From positions 310,001 through 374,000 of the forward strand of contig NZ_CP048812.1 of assembly GCF_010977575.1 (NCBI RefSeq): 64,000 bases of DNA. Reading direction: 5' to 3'. The position numbers and the translations under genes were made by a program. Below, piece by piece: positions 9,617-18,216 of the stretch (position 1 is its first letter; every line of letters starts with the position of its first letter). Origin of the DNA: Halomonas socia. Lineage in GTDB: Bacteria > Pseudomonadota > Gammaproteobacteria > Pseudomonadales > Halomonadaceae. The notes under the pieces are model-generated. The model was not told where the DNA came from, ran no database searches, and worked only from the letters and a program-made list of their open reading frames with translations.

Positions 9617-11269
9617 GTGGAAAAGAATTCTCAAGATCCCTCTTCCCAGGAGCAGCAAGAAGGCTCCGAAGGCATTCCCGCCCCAGAAGGCCCCGCCAAC
9701 CTGATCGATACCGACTATGTGATCGGTCAGGATAATACCCAGGCGTCGCCGATGGGTTTCAACATTGATCTCCACGGCAAGGTATTCGGGATTTCCTCCC
9801 TCGTGGTGGTGTTCTTCGTGATCATCACCATGGCCCTGCAGGAGCAAGTGGCGCCACTCTTCAACGCCACTTTCGTCTTCCTGACCAGCAACATGGCCTG
9901 GTTCTTCCTGCTGGCCGCCAACATCTTCGTGCTACTCTCGATCACGCTGATTTTCACGCCACTCGGCAAAGTGCGTATCGGCGGGCAAGATGCAAAGCCG
10001 GACTTCAGCTATGCGGGCTGGTTTGCCATGCTGTTTGCCGCCGGCATGGGTATCGGCCTGATGTACTTCGGCGTCTCTGAGCCTATGGACCACTTCCAGG
10101 CCGCACTGGGGGGCGTCACTACCGAGAACGGCGCACGCACCGACTGGGCCCCGCTGGGCGGCACCGAAGGCGACGAGGCCGGCGCCGTTGCGCTGGGCAT
10201 GGCCGCCACCATCTTCCACTGGGGCCTGCATCCCTGGGGCATCTACGCCGTGGTGGCACTGGCGCTGGCGCTCTTCTCCTTCAACAAGGGCCTGCCGCTG
10301 ACCATGCGCTCGATCTTCTACCCGATCCTGGGGGAGCGCGTATGGGGCTGGCCGGGCCATTTGATCGATATTCTGGCGGTGTTCGCCACCCTGTTCGGTC
10401 TGGCCACCTCCCTGGGGCTGGGCGCCGAGCAGGCCACCAACGGCCTCAATGACCTGTTCGGCATTCCTAACACCAACACCACCATGGTGCTGCTGATCAT
10501 GGGCATCACCGTCATCGCCATGTGCTCCATCCTGCTCGGCGTGGAAAAGGGTGTGCAGCGCCTCTCCCAGCTCAACATGGGCCTGGCCTTCCTGCTGCTG
10601 GCCTTCGTCATCGTCGTTGGCCCGACGCTGATGATCGCCACCGGCTTCTTCCAGAACCTGCTGAGTTACCTGGTCAACCTGCCGGCGCTCGCCAATCCCT
10701 TCGGGCGTGAAGACGCCAACTTCAGCCAAGGCTGGACCGCCTTCTACTGGGCCTGGTGGATCTCCTGGTCACCGTTCGTCGGCATGTTCATTGCCCGCGT
10801 CTCCCGCGGCCGGACCGTGCGTGAATTCCTGATCGCCGTGCTACTGGTACCGTCGCTGGTCTCGGTATTGTGGATGACCTCCTTCGGCGGCGCCGGCATC
10901 GACCAGTTGCTCGCCGGTACCTTCGAGGGCGAGGCGGATGCGCTCTTCGTGATGCTGGCAGGCCTGCCGCTGACCGAGATCACCTCCTTCATCGCTATCG
11001 TGCTGGTGGTCGTGTTCTTCATCACCTCGTCGGACTCCGGCTCGCTGGTGATCGACTCCATCACCGCCGGGGGCAAGGTGGACGCGCCCAAGCCGCAGCG
11101 TATCTTCTGGGCGATCATCGAGGGCGCCATTGCCATCGCGCTGCTACTCGGCGGCGGCCTCGCGGCGCTGCAGGCAGCGGTGATCTCCACCGGCCTGCCC
11201 TTCACCCTGGTACTGCTGGTCGCCTGCTACGCCATCGTCAAGGGACTGATGAGCGAACCCCGCGGCTGA
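9617..11269 (+). CDS. BCCT family betaine/choline/carnitine transporter
   Basis: A sodium-coupled compatible-solute importer of 550 residues with about 12 membrane helices. The GTG at 9617 is chosen because AAGGGAG lies 9 nt upstream; the ATG at 9542 has no site. Family signatures include GMGIGLMYFGVSEPMDHF, HWGLHPWGIYA, and the BCCT motif GWTAFYWAWWISWSPF followed by IARVSRGRTVREF. The N-terminal about 50 residues are a hydrophilic Glu/Gln-rich tail; the C-terminus is short, unlike the long regulatory tail of BetT-type choline carriers. Substrate cannot be fixed from sequence, but the nearby dimethylglycine/betaine cluster makes glycine betaine or a related methylamine likely. It has its own terminator. 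Confidence 0.93.
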   Translation: MEKNSQDPSSQEQQEGSEGIPAPEGPANLIDTDYVIGQDNTQASPMGFNIDLHGKVFGISSLVVVFFVIITMALQEQVAPLFNATFVFLTSNMAWFFLLAANIFVLLSITLIFTPLGKVRIGGQDAKPDFSYAGWFAMLFAAGMGIGLMYFGVSEPMDHFQAALGGVTTENGARTDWAPLGGTEGDEAGAVALGMAATIFHWGLHPWGIYAVVALALALFSFNKGLPLTMRSIFYPILGERVWGWPGHLIDILAVFATLFGLATSLGLGAEQATNGLNDLFGIPNTNTTMVLLIMGITVIAMCSILLGVEKGVQRLSQLNMGLAFLLLAFVIVVGPTLMIATGFFQNLLSYLVNLPALANPFGREDANFSQGWTAFYWAWWISWSPFVGMFIARVSRGRTVREFLIAVLLVPSLVSVLWMTSFGGAGIDQLLAGTFEGEADALFVMLAGLPLTEITSFIAIVLVVVFFITSSDSGSLVIDSITAGGKVDAPKPQRIFWAIIEGAIAIALLLGGGLAALQAAVISTGLPFTLVLLVACYAIVKGLMSEPRG

Positions 11270-11291
11270 CCGCATCCAGCCATAGCGCATC

Positions 11292-11316
11292 GGGCGGCCT
11301 GCGGGCCGCCTTTTTG
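11292..11316 (+). terminator. Rho-independent terminator after the first BCCT gene
   Basis: A 7-bp GC stem GGCGGCC / GGCCGCC with a 4-nt loop followed by TTTTTG, about 23 bp past the stop codon. It lies between this gene and the convergent exonuclease gene. Confidence 0.85.
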
Positions 11317-11328
11317 CGTATCAAGCAC

Positions 11329-12051
11329 TCAACTCCAGAGCTGGCCGATTGGCGTGCCGGGCTGATGCCGGGCGGCGATCTGCGCCTGCAGCAGCTCGGC
11401 GGTGGCCAGCGCGTCGATCAGCGCATGGTGCCCCTGATACGGCGGCAGGCCGTAGCGCACGCGGCTGTTGTGCAGGCGAATCGACACCGGCGGGCGTCCC
11501 ATCCAGCGGCGAAAGCGCGCCCACAGCGACTGACGATGAATGCGTGCCTCCAGCGACATGGTATCGATCATCGGGAAGCGCAGGCTTTCACTGCGCCGCG
11601 ACTGCATCGCCGCGTCGAGGAACGGCCGCTCGATATGCCGGTAGTGGACCACCACCAGACGCCCCGCCAGAGCCGCCAGCAACTCGTCGATGATCTCGTC
11701 GAGGTCCGGCGCGTCGACAATCTCGGAGTCGGTGATGTGGTGAAAGGCCACCGATTGACGCAATAGCGGCCGCGGTGGGCGTACCACCCAATAGCGGCGC
11801 TCAGCTAGGCGGATGCGGCCCAGGCTAAAGGGCACCAGGCCGATACTGACAATGGCATGGCGCCGCTCGTCGAGGCCGGTGGTTTCCATGTCCATGGCCA
11901 CCAGCGGTGCTTCACTGATCGGTGTTTCCGGCGCCAGCTGGCTGGAGGCGAAAAAATCGGCCACGCGCGGATCGCGGGCCTGGCCGGCACGCCGTGCCAG
12001 GTAGTCGGGCCAGTTGGGAGCCGAGGATTTTAGCGAACGCAACGAGAGCAT
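11329..12051 (-). CDS. DEDDh 3'-5' exonuclease, DNA polymerase III epsilon-like
   Basis: A 240-residue exonuclease of the DnaQ superfamily. Exo I is VAMDMETTGLD (Asp and Glu metal ligands), Exo II lies around VVVHYRHIERPFLD, and Exo III is HHALIDALATAE with the conserved His and Asp, so the DEDDh site is complete. A 45-residue N-terminal extension precedes the nuclease fold. The start is 5 bp after the stop of the DUF294 gene upstream, so the two are surely cotranscribed. This pair recurs in Pseudomonas and relatives, often near acetate or solute transport genes. Its substrate is unknown; it is not the replicative epsilon subunit, which has a different C-terminus. Confidence 0.88.
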   Translation of the reverse strand: MLSLRSLKSSAPNWPDYLARRAGQARDPRVADFFASSQLAPETPISEAPLVAMDMETTGLDERRHAIVSIGLVPFSLGRIRLAERRYWVVRPPRPLLRQSVAFHHITDSEIVDAPDLDEIIDELLAALAGRLVVVHYRHIERPFLDAAMQSRRSESLRFPMIDTMSLEARIHRQSLWARFRRWMGRPPVSIRLHNSRVRYGLPPYQGHHALIDALATAELLQAQIAARHQPGTPIGQLWS

Positions 12052-12056
12052 GCCGA

Positions 12057-13958
12057 TCAGCGCCGCGACGGCATGGGGTAGCGGAACTTGAGGAACTTCT
12101 GCGCGTTGCTGAGCAGTTGGAAGGCGTCCTTGAGATGGTGACGCTCGCTGTCGGAGACGTTGCTTGGGGCGATGTTGTTGTCGGGCTCCTGGTCCTCGCG
12201 CAGATCGATGGCCTGGTGGCGAATGCGTACCATCGACAGGAACTCGAAGGCGTAGCGGATCTTGTCGCCGGTGCCGGCCGGCAGCAGTTGGGTCTTGGCG
12301 ATATCGTCAAGACGCTCGAAGCTGTTCTGTGCCCGCGAGCCGCAGGCCAGGGCATGCGCCCGAATCAGGTCGACCATCGGCGCCGTGCCACGGCGCTTGA
12401 TGTTGATGGTGTTGTTCTGCTTGCCGTCCTTCTCCATCACGAAGGTGCGGAAGAAGCCCAGCGGCGGCGTACGGCCCAAAGCATTACGCGCCATGGCAGC
12501 GAGAAATAGCGGGCTCTCGGGCGCCTTGCGGGCCACCAGGTCCTGCAGCTGCTCGACGAAGGCCTCCTCGCCATGGACGCTATCGAGATCGAAGAAGATC
12601 GAGCTGTGCAACAGATGCTCCGGGTTGGGGTTGTCGATCCAGTCGCTGAAGTAGCCCTTCCATACCGCCAGCGGCTGACGCCACTGCCGGTTGGTGGCCA
12701 TGACGTCACCCTTGCAGTAGGTGTATCCGCAGGCGTCGAGGCCATCGCTGACGCGCTTGGCCAGGGTCGCGAAGTAGTCGTCATGCAGGGTCGGGTCGAA
12801 GCGGTCATCGAGAATCAGGGCGTTATCCTGATCGGTGACGATACTCTGCTCGTTGCGCGCCATCGAGCCCAGCGCCATGAAGCAGTACGGCACCGGCGGT
12901 GGCCCCAGCTCCTCTTCGGCGAGTTCGAGCAGGCGGCGGGTAAAACTGCGACCGATGGTCGACAGTGCCGAGCCGACCATGTGCGAGTTGGCGCCCTCCT
13001 CGACCATCCTCACGAAGGCCTCGCGCACGTCAGGCTTGAGGCGTTCCAAGCCCTTGGCATCCGGTTGATGGAAGATATTGCTGACCAGATAGAGGCTGCT
13101 GTGGGTCTCGTAGCGAATGATGTCGGAAAGATGCAGCACGCCCATCGGCCGGCGCCGATGGAGCACCGGCAGGTGATGCACGTTGTTGCGCAGCATCGAC
13201 AGCATCGCCTCGTGCACTGATTTGTCGGACTGCACGCTGATCAGGCGTGAACTGACGATCTCGCCGACCCGGGTCGACACGCTACGCCCTTCGGCCAGCA
13301 CGCGGTTGCGCAGGTCCTGGTCGGTGACGATGCCCTTCAGGGTCCAGCTTTGCCCGTCCGGGTCGTTGAACTGGTAACGCGGGTCGTCCTCCGCCGTGGT
13401 CAAGACCAGCGCCGAGGAGACGTTCTCCTCGTTCATGCGCTGGGCCAACTCCTGCACGCTGGCACTCTCCTCGATCATCAGCGGGCGGCGCGATACCAGC
13501 TTGCGCACCCGGGTGATCATCATGTCGTTGCTCTTGTGCTGCTCCTCTACCGCCGCCTTGAGCCGTGTACGGCCAAACTCGACGAAGTCGGCAAAGTGTT
13601 CATCTTGGTCGCACAGCTCGCGGAAAACGTCACCGGGAATGAAGTAGATCAGGGTATCTTCGAGGGCCTTGGCGGGTAAATGCACCTTGCGGTTACGCAG
13701 CAGGCTGTAGTGGCCAAAGATATCGCCTTCGCTGAGCCGGTTGTAGAGCTCGCCGTTGCGCCAGAAGATCTCCACCGCGCCGCTGCGGATATAGTGCAAG
13801 TCCTCGATGGCATCGCCGAGCTGCAAGATATCGCTGCCAGCCTTGAAATAGGCGACTTCGATACGCCCGGCCACGCTATCGAGATGCGCATCGCTCAGAC
13901 CGTCGAAGGGGGCAAAGCGGGCCAGTTGCTCGCGAATCTCCAGCAGTTCGATATCCAT
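12057..13958 (-). CDS. cNMP-binding / CBS / DUF294 nucleotidyltransferase-like protein
   Basis: A 633-residue soluble multidomain signalling protein. In order: a cyclic-nucleotide-binding-like domain (about 15-135, DIFGHYSLLRNRKVHLPAK), two CBS domains (about 160-290), a DUF294 nucleotidyltransferase domain (about 320-460, GSMARNEQSIVTDQDNALIL carrying the GS and DxD motif), and a DUF294 C-terminal domain. By family analogy with GlnD-type nucleotidyltransferases it may modify or sense a regulatory protein in response to nucleotide ligands. The start ATG has GGAG upstream. Coupling to the exonuclease gene 5 bp downstream suggests a joint function. Two BCCT transporter genes flank the locus, but a link is not proven. 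Confidence 0.9.
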   Translation of the reverse strand: MDIELLEIREQLARFAPFDGLSDAHLDSVAGRIEVAYFKAGSDILQLGDAIEDLHYIRSGAVEIFWRNGELYNRLSEGDIFGHYSLLRNRKVHLPAKALEDTLIYFIPGDVFRELCDQDEHFADFVEFGRTRLKAAVEEQHKSNDMMITRVRKLVSRRPLMIEESASVQELAQRMNEENVSSALVLTTAEDDPRYQFNDPDGQSWTLKGIVTDQDLRNRVLAEGRSVSTRVGEIVSSRLISVQSDKSVHEAMLSMLRNNVHHLPVLHRRRPMGVLHLSDIIRYETHSSLYLVSNIFHQPDAKGLERLKPDVREAFVRMVEEGANSHMVGSALSTIGRSFTRRLLELAEEELGPPPVPYCFMALGSMARNEQSIVTDQDNALILDDRFDPTLHDDYFATLAKRVSDGLDACGYTYCKGDVMATNRQWRQPLAVWKGYFSDWIDNPNPEHLLHSSIFFDLDSVHGEEAFVEQLQDLVARKAPESPLFLAAMARNALGRTPPLGFFRTFVMEKDGKQNNTINIKRRGTAPMVDLIRAHALACGSRAQNSFERLDDIAKTQLLPAGTGDKIRYAFEFLSMVRIRHQAIDLREDQEPDNNIAPSNVSDSERHHLKDAFQLLSNAQKFLKFRYPMPSRR

Positions 13959-14070
13959 GTCTACTCCTGGCCCGGCGTGATTGCCTGAAGTCTGATATTC
14001 CCAGCGCCTGCTGTAAAGCCGCCAGTGGGTTGGCGTCGCCGTGAGCCATCCAGACGTCGCCCAGACACGC

Positions 14071-14096
14071 CAAGGGCCGCTCGAAGGCGGCCCTTG
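14071..14096. terminator. Strong hairpin between the DUF4168 and DUF294 genes
   Basis: A 10-bp perfect stem CAAGGGCCGC / GCGGCCCTTG with a 6-nt loop lies 40 bp downstream of the DUF4168 stop (minus strand). There is no T-run on either strand, so it may be a weak or Rho-assisted terminator. Confidence 0.5.
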
Positions 14097-14135
14097 ACGC
14101 TCATGCTGTCGATGGGAGTCGACGCTGAGTGCAGC

Positions 14136-14540
14136 TTACGACTGTTCAGCCATTTCCTGAACTCGCTGCATCATTTCCGGGTCTTGCTGGATGGTGTGGC
14201 CGATCGCATTGAAGGTATCGACGTCCAGACCGCTGTCTTCGACGACTTCGACCATGCGGTCATTGGCTTCCATGCGGACTTCCTGCTGGGTCGCTTCATC
14301 TTCGGCGCCCTGCAGGCGCTCGGTGTACTCCTGAGAAATCATGGCGATTTCCTGAGAAGCATCGGCAAATTGCTGAAGCTCTTGATCGGAGAAATCCTGA
14401 GCGGGTGCCGCCTGCTGCTCCGGCGCCGCTGCGGGATCTTGTGCCGGATCCTGGGCAGGATCCTGGGCGAAGGCTGCCTGGGCCGAGAACAAACCAGCAG
14501 TCAGCAGTGCTGCAGAGAACAGTGCAGTCATCCGTTGCAT
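14136..14540 (-). CDS. DUF4168 family exported protein
   Basis: A 134-residue exported protein. The ATG at 14540 has GGAGG 8 nt upstream. A signal peptide is cleaved around AAFAQD. A short repeat DPAQDPAQDPAAAPEQ follows, then a helical DUF4168 domain (FSDQELQQFADASQEIAMI to the end, with the family-typical DGLDVDTFN-like turn VEDSGLDVDTFNAIGHTIQQDP). Proteins of this family are periplasmic and of unknown function. It stands alone, with a hairpin downstream and an AT-rich promoter region upstream. The acidic DPA repeat resembles the tracts in the secreted protein at 2530-2895. Confidence 0.82.
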   Translation of the reverse strand: MQRMTALFSAALLTAGLFSAQAAFAQDPAQDPAQDPAAAPEQQAAPAQDFSDQELQQFADASQEIAMISQEYTERLQGAEDEATQQEVRMEANDRMVEVVEDSGLDVDTFNAIGHTIQQDPEMMQRVQEMAEQS

Positions 14541-14871
14541 ATCAATACCTCCAGAGTGTTGCTTGAGTATGTGCCCCACTGTGACGGCGCCGCACCAAGA
14601 GGGTTCATCTTTTTTGAGTAACAGAAGGAAACAGATGATATCTATAATAGTTACAATAGTCGCAAAATAACGACAAGTGAGAAACTACCAACCTGACAGC
14701 CCCGCTTCCATGGGAGTCTCGGCAATGCGCGGGCAAGGGGATAAGACAAATTATTATTTATCTGCAAAGGCCGTGGTCCACTACTCCGCCGCCGCGGCTT
14801 TTCGCCACCGCAGCCAAGGCGTAATCTCTTGGCTCGATTCATCGCCCGCCTGGGGAACAAGGAACCCATCG

Positions 14872-15795
14872 ATGCCCACCCAACATCCTCGCCGCTTGGC
14901 CCTCGCCGCGATGCCGGCACTCTTCGTGCTGCTGTGGAGCACCGGCTTCATCGGCGCCAAGTACGGGCTGCCTTATGCCGAGCCCTTTACCTTCCTGTTC
15001 GTACGCTTCGCCCTGACTCTGGCGCTGCTGGTTCCATTGGTATTTTTCTTCAAAGGGAGCTGGCCGCGAGATATCGCCCTATGGGGGCATATCGCCGTCA
15101 GCGGCCTGCTGGTGCACGGCGCCTACCTGGGCGGCGTCTTCTACGGTATCTACCTGGGTATGCCGGCAGGGCTTGCCTCGCTGCTGGTGGGCCTGCAACC
15201 GCTGCTTACCGCCGCGCTTGCCGGGCCGCTGCTCGATGAGCGGTTGACGCGCTGGCAGTGGCTGGGACTGGGCCTCGGCCTGGTCGGTATTGCCATGGTG
15301 CTGGGCAGCAAGCTCGACCCCGGAGCGGCGCTGTTTCAGGGCTTCGGCCTACCCGCGCTGCTGGCCGTGCTGGTGGCACTGCTGGGGATTGCCTGCGGCA
15401 CCCTCTATCAAAAGCGCTTCTGCGGCGGCATGCCGCTGCTCTCGGGCACCGTGGTGCAGTACCTGGCCGCCGGGGCCCTGCTCGGCGTAGGGGCACTGCT
15501 GTTCGAATCGCGTCAGATCGACTGGACGCCGACCTTCGCGCTGACCCTGGCCTGGCTGGTCTGCATCCTGTCGATTGCCGCCATCCTGCTGCTCATGGCG
15601 CTGATCGAGCGCGGTGAGGCATCGCGGGTTGCAAGCCTGTTCTACCTGGTGCCGCCGGTCACCGCGCTGCAGGCCTGGTGGCTGTTCGGCGAGCGCCTGC
15701 CACCGATTGCCCTGCTGGGCATGGCAATCGCGCTAAGCGGCGTGGTGATGACGGTAAAGGCAAAGCGCCGCGCGGTTAAAGCCCCAGGCAGATGA
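14872..15795 (+). CDS. EamA/DMT family transporter
   Basis: A 307-residue inner-membrane carrier with ten predicted helices in two EamA repeats of five (LWSTGFIGAKYG opening the first half; LPALLAVLVALLGIACGTLYQKR opening the second). The ATG at 14872 is preferred because AAGGAA lies about 9 nt upstream and the family N-terminus begins at this point; the frame is open about 195 nt further upstream without support. Relatives include metabolite and amino-acid exporters of the drug/metabolite superfamily. No substrate can be inferred. It appears monocistronic. Confidence 0.9.
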   Translation: MPTQHPRRLALAAMPALFVLLWSTGFIGAKYGLPYAEPFTFLFVRFALTLALLVPLVFFFKGSWPRDIALWGHIAVSGLLVHGAYLGGVFYGIYLGMPAGLASLLVGLQPLLTAALAGPLLDERLTRWQWLGLGLGLVGIAMVLGSKLDPGAALFQGFGLPALLAVLVALLGIACGTLYQKRFCGGMPLLSGTVVQYLAAGALLGVGALLFESRQIDWTPTFALTLAWLVCILSIAAILLLMALIERGEASRVASLFYLVPPVTALQAWWLFGERLPPIALLGMAIALSGVVMTVKAKRRAVKAPGR

Positions 15796-15827
15796 GCGGA
15801 TAACAAGATCATAATCTTCTAACCTTA

Positions 15828-16480
15828 ATGTCAGATCGGCAAATGAGACAAGAAACGCTTATGGGTCATTGTGCGCGAGTCGACAGCCATTGCGGGCGCT
15901 GCGACATCCCTCTGCCCTTCGATTTCACAATGGCCTTCCAGCCCATCGTCGATATAGAGTCCACCCGCATCGTCACCTACGAAGTGCTGGTGCGCGGTCC
16001 CGGCGGCGAATCGGCCTACAGCGTCATTTCCAAGGTCACCGACGATCTGATATATCGCTTTGATCAAGCTTGCCGGAGCAAGCCCATCGAGCTGGCCAGC
16101 CGCCGCTGGAGCGGCAGCTCGTGCAGGCCTGGCTGTAACGGCTGCCCCGCAGCCAGCGCAACACCCAGCGAATCATCGGAACCGCCCCGGTGAGTATCTG
16201 CCTCACCAGCCCCGAGGGGCGCTTCGAGATGGTCAATCCCTCCTCCCAGGAGTTCCTGGCAGTGATGTCCGCGGTCTACCTCGGCGGGCCGAGCTGGCCA
16301 TGCGGCGAGTGCGCCATACGTTAGCCATCTCTTCCCTCACCGAGCAGCAGCTGAGCATTACACTATCGGCGGGCGTAGTGGGCGTATGCGCAGACACGTC
16401 CCTGCCATGCGTGGTGGCGACATACTCAAAGGCCCAACAAGACAACCACAGGTCGCTTTCACGACACTGCTGCCGCTCCG
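15828..16480 (+). pseudogene. Decayed c-di-GMP signalling gene: EAL, PAS and GGDEF fragments
   Basis: Three fragments in different frames. At 15861-16080 the N-terminus of an EAL phosphodiesterase reads CGRCDIPLPFDFTMAFQPIV then TYEVLVRGPGGESAYSVIS, but it breaks off well before the catalytic EAL and metal-binding residues. At about 16145-16322 a PAS-like piece reads IIGTAPVSICLTSPEGRFEM and VNPSSQEFL, preceded in frame by a stop. At about 16300-16470 a third frame resembles the end of a GGDEF domain (LSITLSAGVVGVCADTSL, then ATYSKAQQDNH in place of the usual YxAKxxGRN). The GGDEF signature itself is missing. The region seems to be the remains of one or two signalling genes joined by deletions. 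Confidence 0.65.
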
Positions 16481-16563
16481 TGGGCACAACAATGGCTAGC
16501 CCGGTCTTTCGTCACAACCGGCGCCAAGCAAGAGACACCAATAATAACCACCGAGGTAACCCC

Positions 16564-18138
16564 ATGAAACATGACGATGCGCCTATCCTCTCGCCTGGGC
16601 AAGACAACGCCCAGGTGCTGGGAATGGACTTTCACCATCCCGTCTTTCCTCTCTCGGCCTTGGCCATCCTGGCCTTCATCCTCTACGCCCTGATCTATCC
16701 CAACGCCGCCAACAGCCATCTCACCGCCGCCCGCGGCTGGTCGATCGAGTACTTCGATTGGCTGTTCATGATCGCCGGCAACCTCTTCGTGCTGCTGTGC
16801 CTGGCGCTGATTGCCATGCCGGTGGGGCGCATTCGCCTGGGCGGCAGCCAGGCCCGGCCGGAGTACTCGACCACCTCCTGGTTCGCCATGCTGTTTGCCG
16901 CCGGCATGGGCATCGGCCTGATGTTCTGGAGCGTGGCCGAGCCAGTGGCCTATTACACCGACTGGTACGGCACCCCACTCAATGCTGAAGCACACACCCC
17001 GGCCGGGGCCAGCGCGGCTATCGGCGCCACCATGTTCCACTGGGGCCTGCACCCCTGGGCGATCTATGGCGTGGTGGGTCTGTCGCTGGCCTTCTTTACC
17101 TACAATCGCGGCCTGCCGCTTACCCTGCGCTCGGCTTTCACGCCAATCCTCGGCGAGCGCGTGCGCGGCTGGTTCGGCCACGTCATCGACATCATCGCGG
17201 TGCTGGCCACCATCTTCGGCCTGGCCACCTCGCTGGGCTTCGGCGCGTCGCAGGCAGCGGGCGGTCTCAACTACCTGTTCGGCGTGCCCAATACCATCGG
17301 CACCCAGCTGGCCATCATCGTGGTGGTCACCACCGTGGCACTGTTCTCGGTGTGGCGCGGCATCGACGGCGGCGTCAAGCTGTTCTCCAACATCAACATG
17401 GTGATCGCCCTGGCGCTGCTCACCTTCGTGATCGTCACCGGCGGTGTGCTGCTGTTCGTCAACAACCTGTGGAGCACCACGCTGGCCTATGTCGGCCATA
17501 TCGCGCCGCTCTCCAACTGGATCGGCCGCGACGACACCACCTGGTACCACGGTTGGACGGTATTCTACTGGGCCTGGTGGATCTCCTGGTCGCCCTTCGT
17601 CGGTATGTTCATTGCGCGGGTTTCCCGCGGGCGCACGGTGCGCGAGTTCCTGATTGCCGTGCTGCTGGTGCCGACCCTGGTCACCCTGGTATGGATGAGC
17701 GCCTTCGGCGGCACCGCCCTGGGCCAGTCGGCCGCTGGCGTCGGCGCCCTGGCCGACGGTATCAGCGACGTCTCGCTGGCGATGTTCCAGATGCTCGAGC
17801 AGCTGCCGCTGACTACCGTGACGTCCAGCCTGGCGATCCTGCTGGTGCTGATCTTCTTCATCACCTCGTCGGACTCCGGCTCGCTGGTGATCGACAACAT
17901 CACCGCCGGCGGCAAGACCGACGCCCCCCGCGGCCAGCGTGTATTCTGGGCGGTGCTGGAAGGCGTGATCGCCGGCATCCTGCTCTACGGCGGCGGTAGC
18001 GCGGCACTGGGCGCGTTGCAGGCGGGTGCCGTGGCCACCGGACTGCCCTTCACCCTGGTGCTGCTGGGCATGGCCTTCTGCCTGGTGAAAGGACTACTGG
18101 AAGAGCAGCGCGGGCAGGTAGCGGCCAAGCCGGTCTGA
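16564..18138 (+). CDS. BCCT family betaine/choline/carnitine transporter
   Basis: The second BCCT carrier in the window, 524 residues with about 12 helices. The start at 16564 has GAGG about 9 nt upstream; the frame runs further upstream through the remains of a GGDEF gene, which are not part of it. Signatures include GMGIGLMFWSVAEPVAYY, HWGLHPWAIYGVVGL, and GWTVFYWAWWISWSPF then IARVSRGRTVREFL. The transport-motif region is very similar to the carrier at 9617-11269, but the N-terminal tail is short. It converges on the etfB-to-gbdR cluster for dimethylglycine breakdown, so a betaine-type substrate is likely; this is inference from position. A strong hairpin follows. Confidence 0.93.
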   Translation: MKHDDAPILSPGQDNAQVLGMDFHHPVFPLSALAILAFILYALIYPNAANSHLTAARGWSIEYFDWLFMIAGNLFVLLCLALIAMPVGRIRLGGSQARPEYSTTSWFAMLFAAGMGIGLMFWSVAEPVAYYTDWYGTPLNAEAHTPAGASAAIGATMFHWGLHPWAIYGVVGLSLAFFTYNRGLPLTLRSAFTPILGERVRGWFGHVIDIIAVLATIFGLATSLGFGASQAAGGLNYLFGVPNTIGTQLAIIVVVTTVALFSVWRGIDGGVKLFSNINMVIALALLTFVIVTGGVLLFVNNLWSTTLAYVGHIAPLSNWIGRDDTTWYHGWTVFYWAWWISWSPFVGMFIARVSRGRTVREFLIAVLLVPTLVTLVWMSAFGGTALGQSAAGVGALADGISDVSLAMFQMLEQLPLTTVTSSLAILLVLIFFITSSDSGSLVIDNITAGGKTDAPRGQRVFWAVLEGVIAGILLYGGGSAALGALQAGAVATGLPFTLVLLGMAFCLVKGLLEEQRGQVAAKPV

Positions 18139-18162
18139 TACGCAAGCGTCCCTTGCTTTAAC

Positions 18163-18194
18163 GCAATGACCCCGGCCTTGGCCGGGGTCATTGC
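18163..18194. terminator. Bidirectional hairpin between the BCCT gene and etfB
   Basis: A 14-bp perfect stem GCAATGACCCCGGC / GCCGGGGTCATTGC with a 4-nt loop sits between convergent genes ending at 18138 (plus) and 18217 (minus). The flanking sequence on the minus-strand side includes TTAAAG. It probably ends transcription from both sides. Confidence 0.75.
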
Positions 18195-18216
18195 TTGGCT
18201 GGTACTTCGGACAAGC

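Noticed and set aside
14677-14871. N-terminal extension of the DMT transporter
   Set aside because: The upstream frame is polar, has no ribosome-binding site and precedes the family's first helix; the ATG at 14872 fits better.
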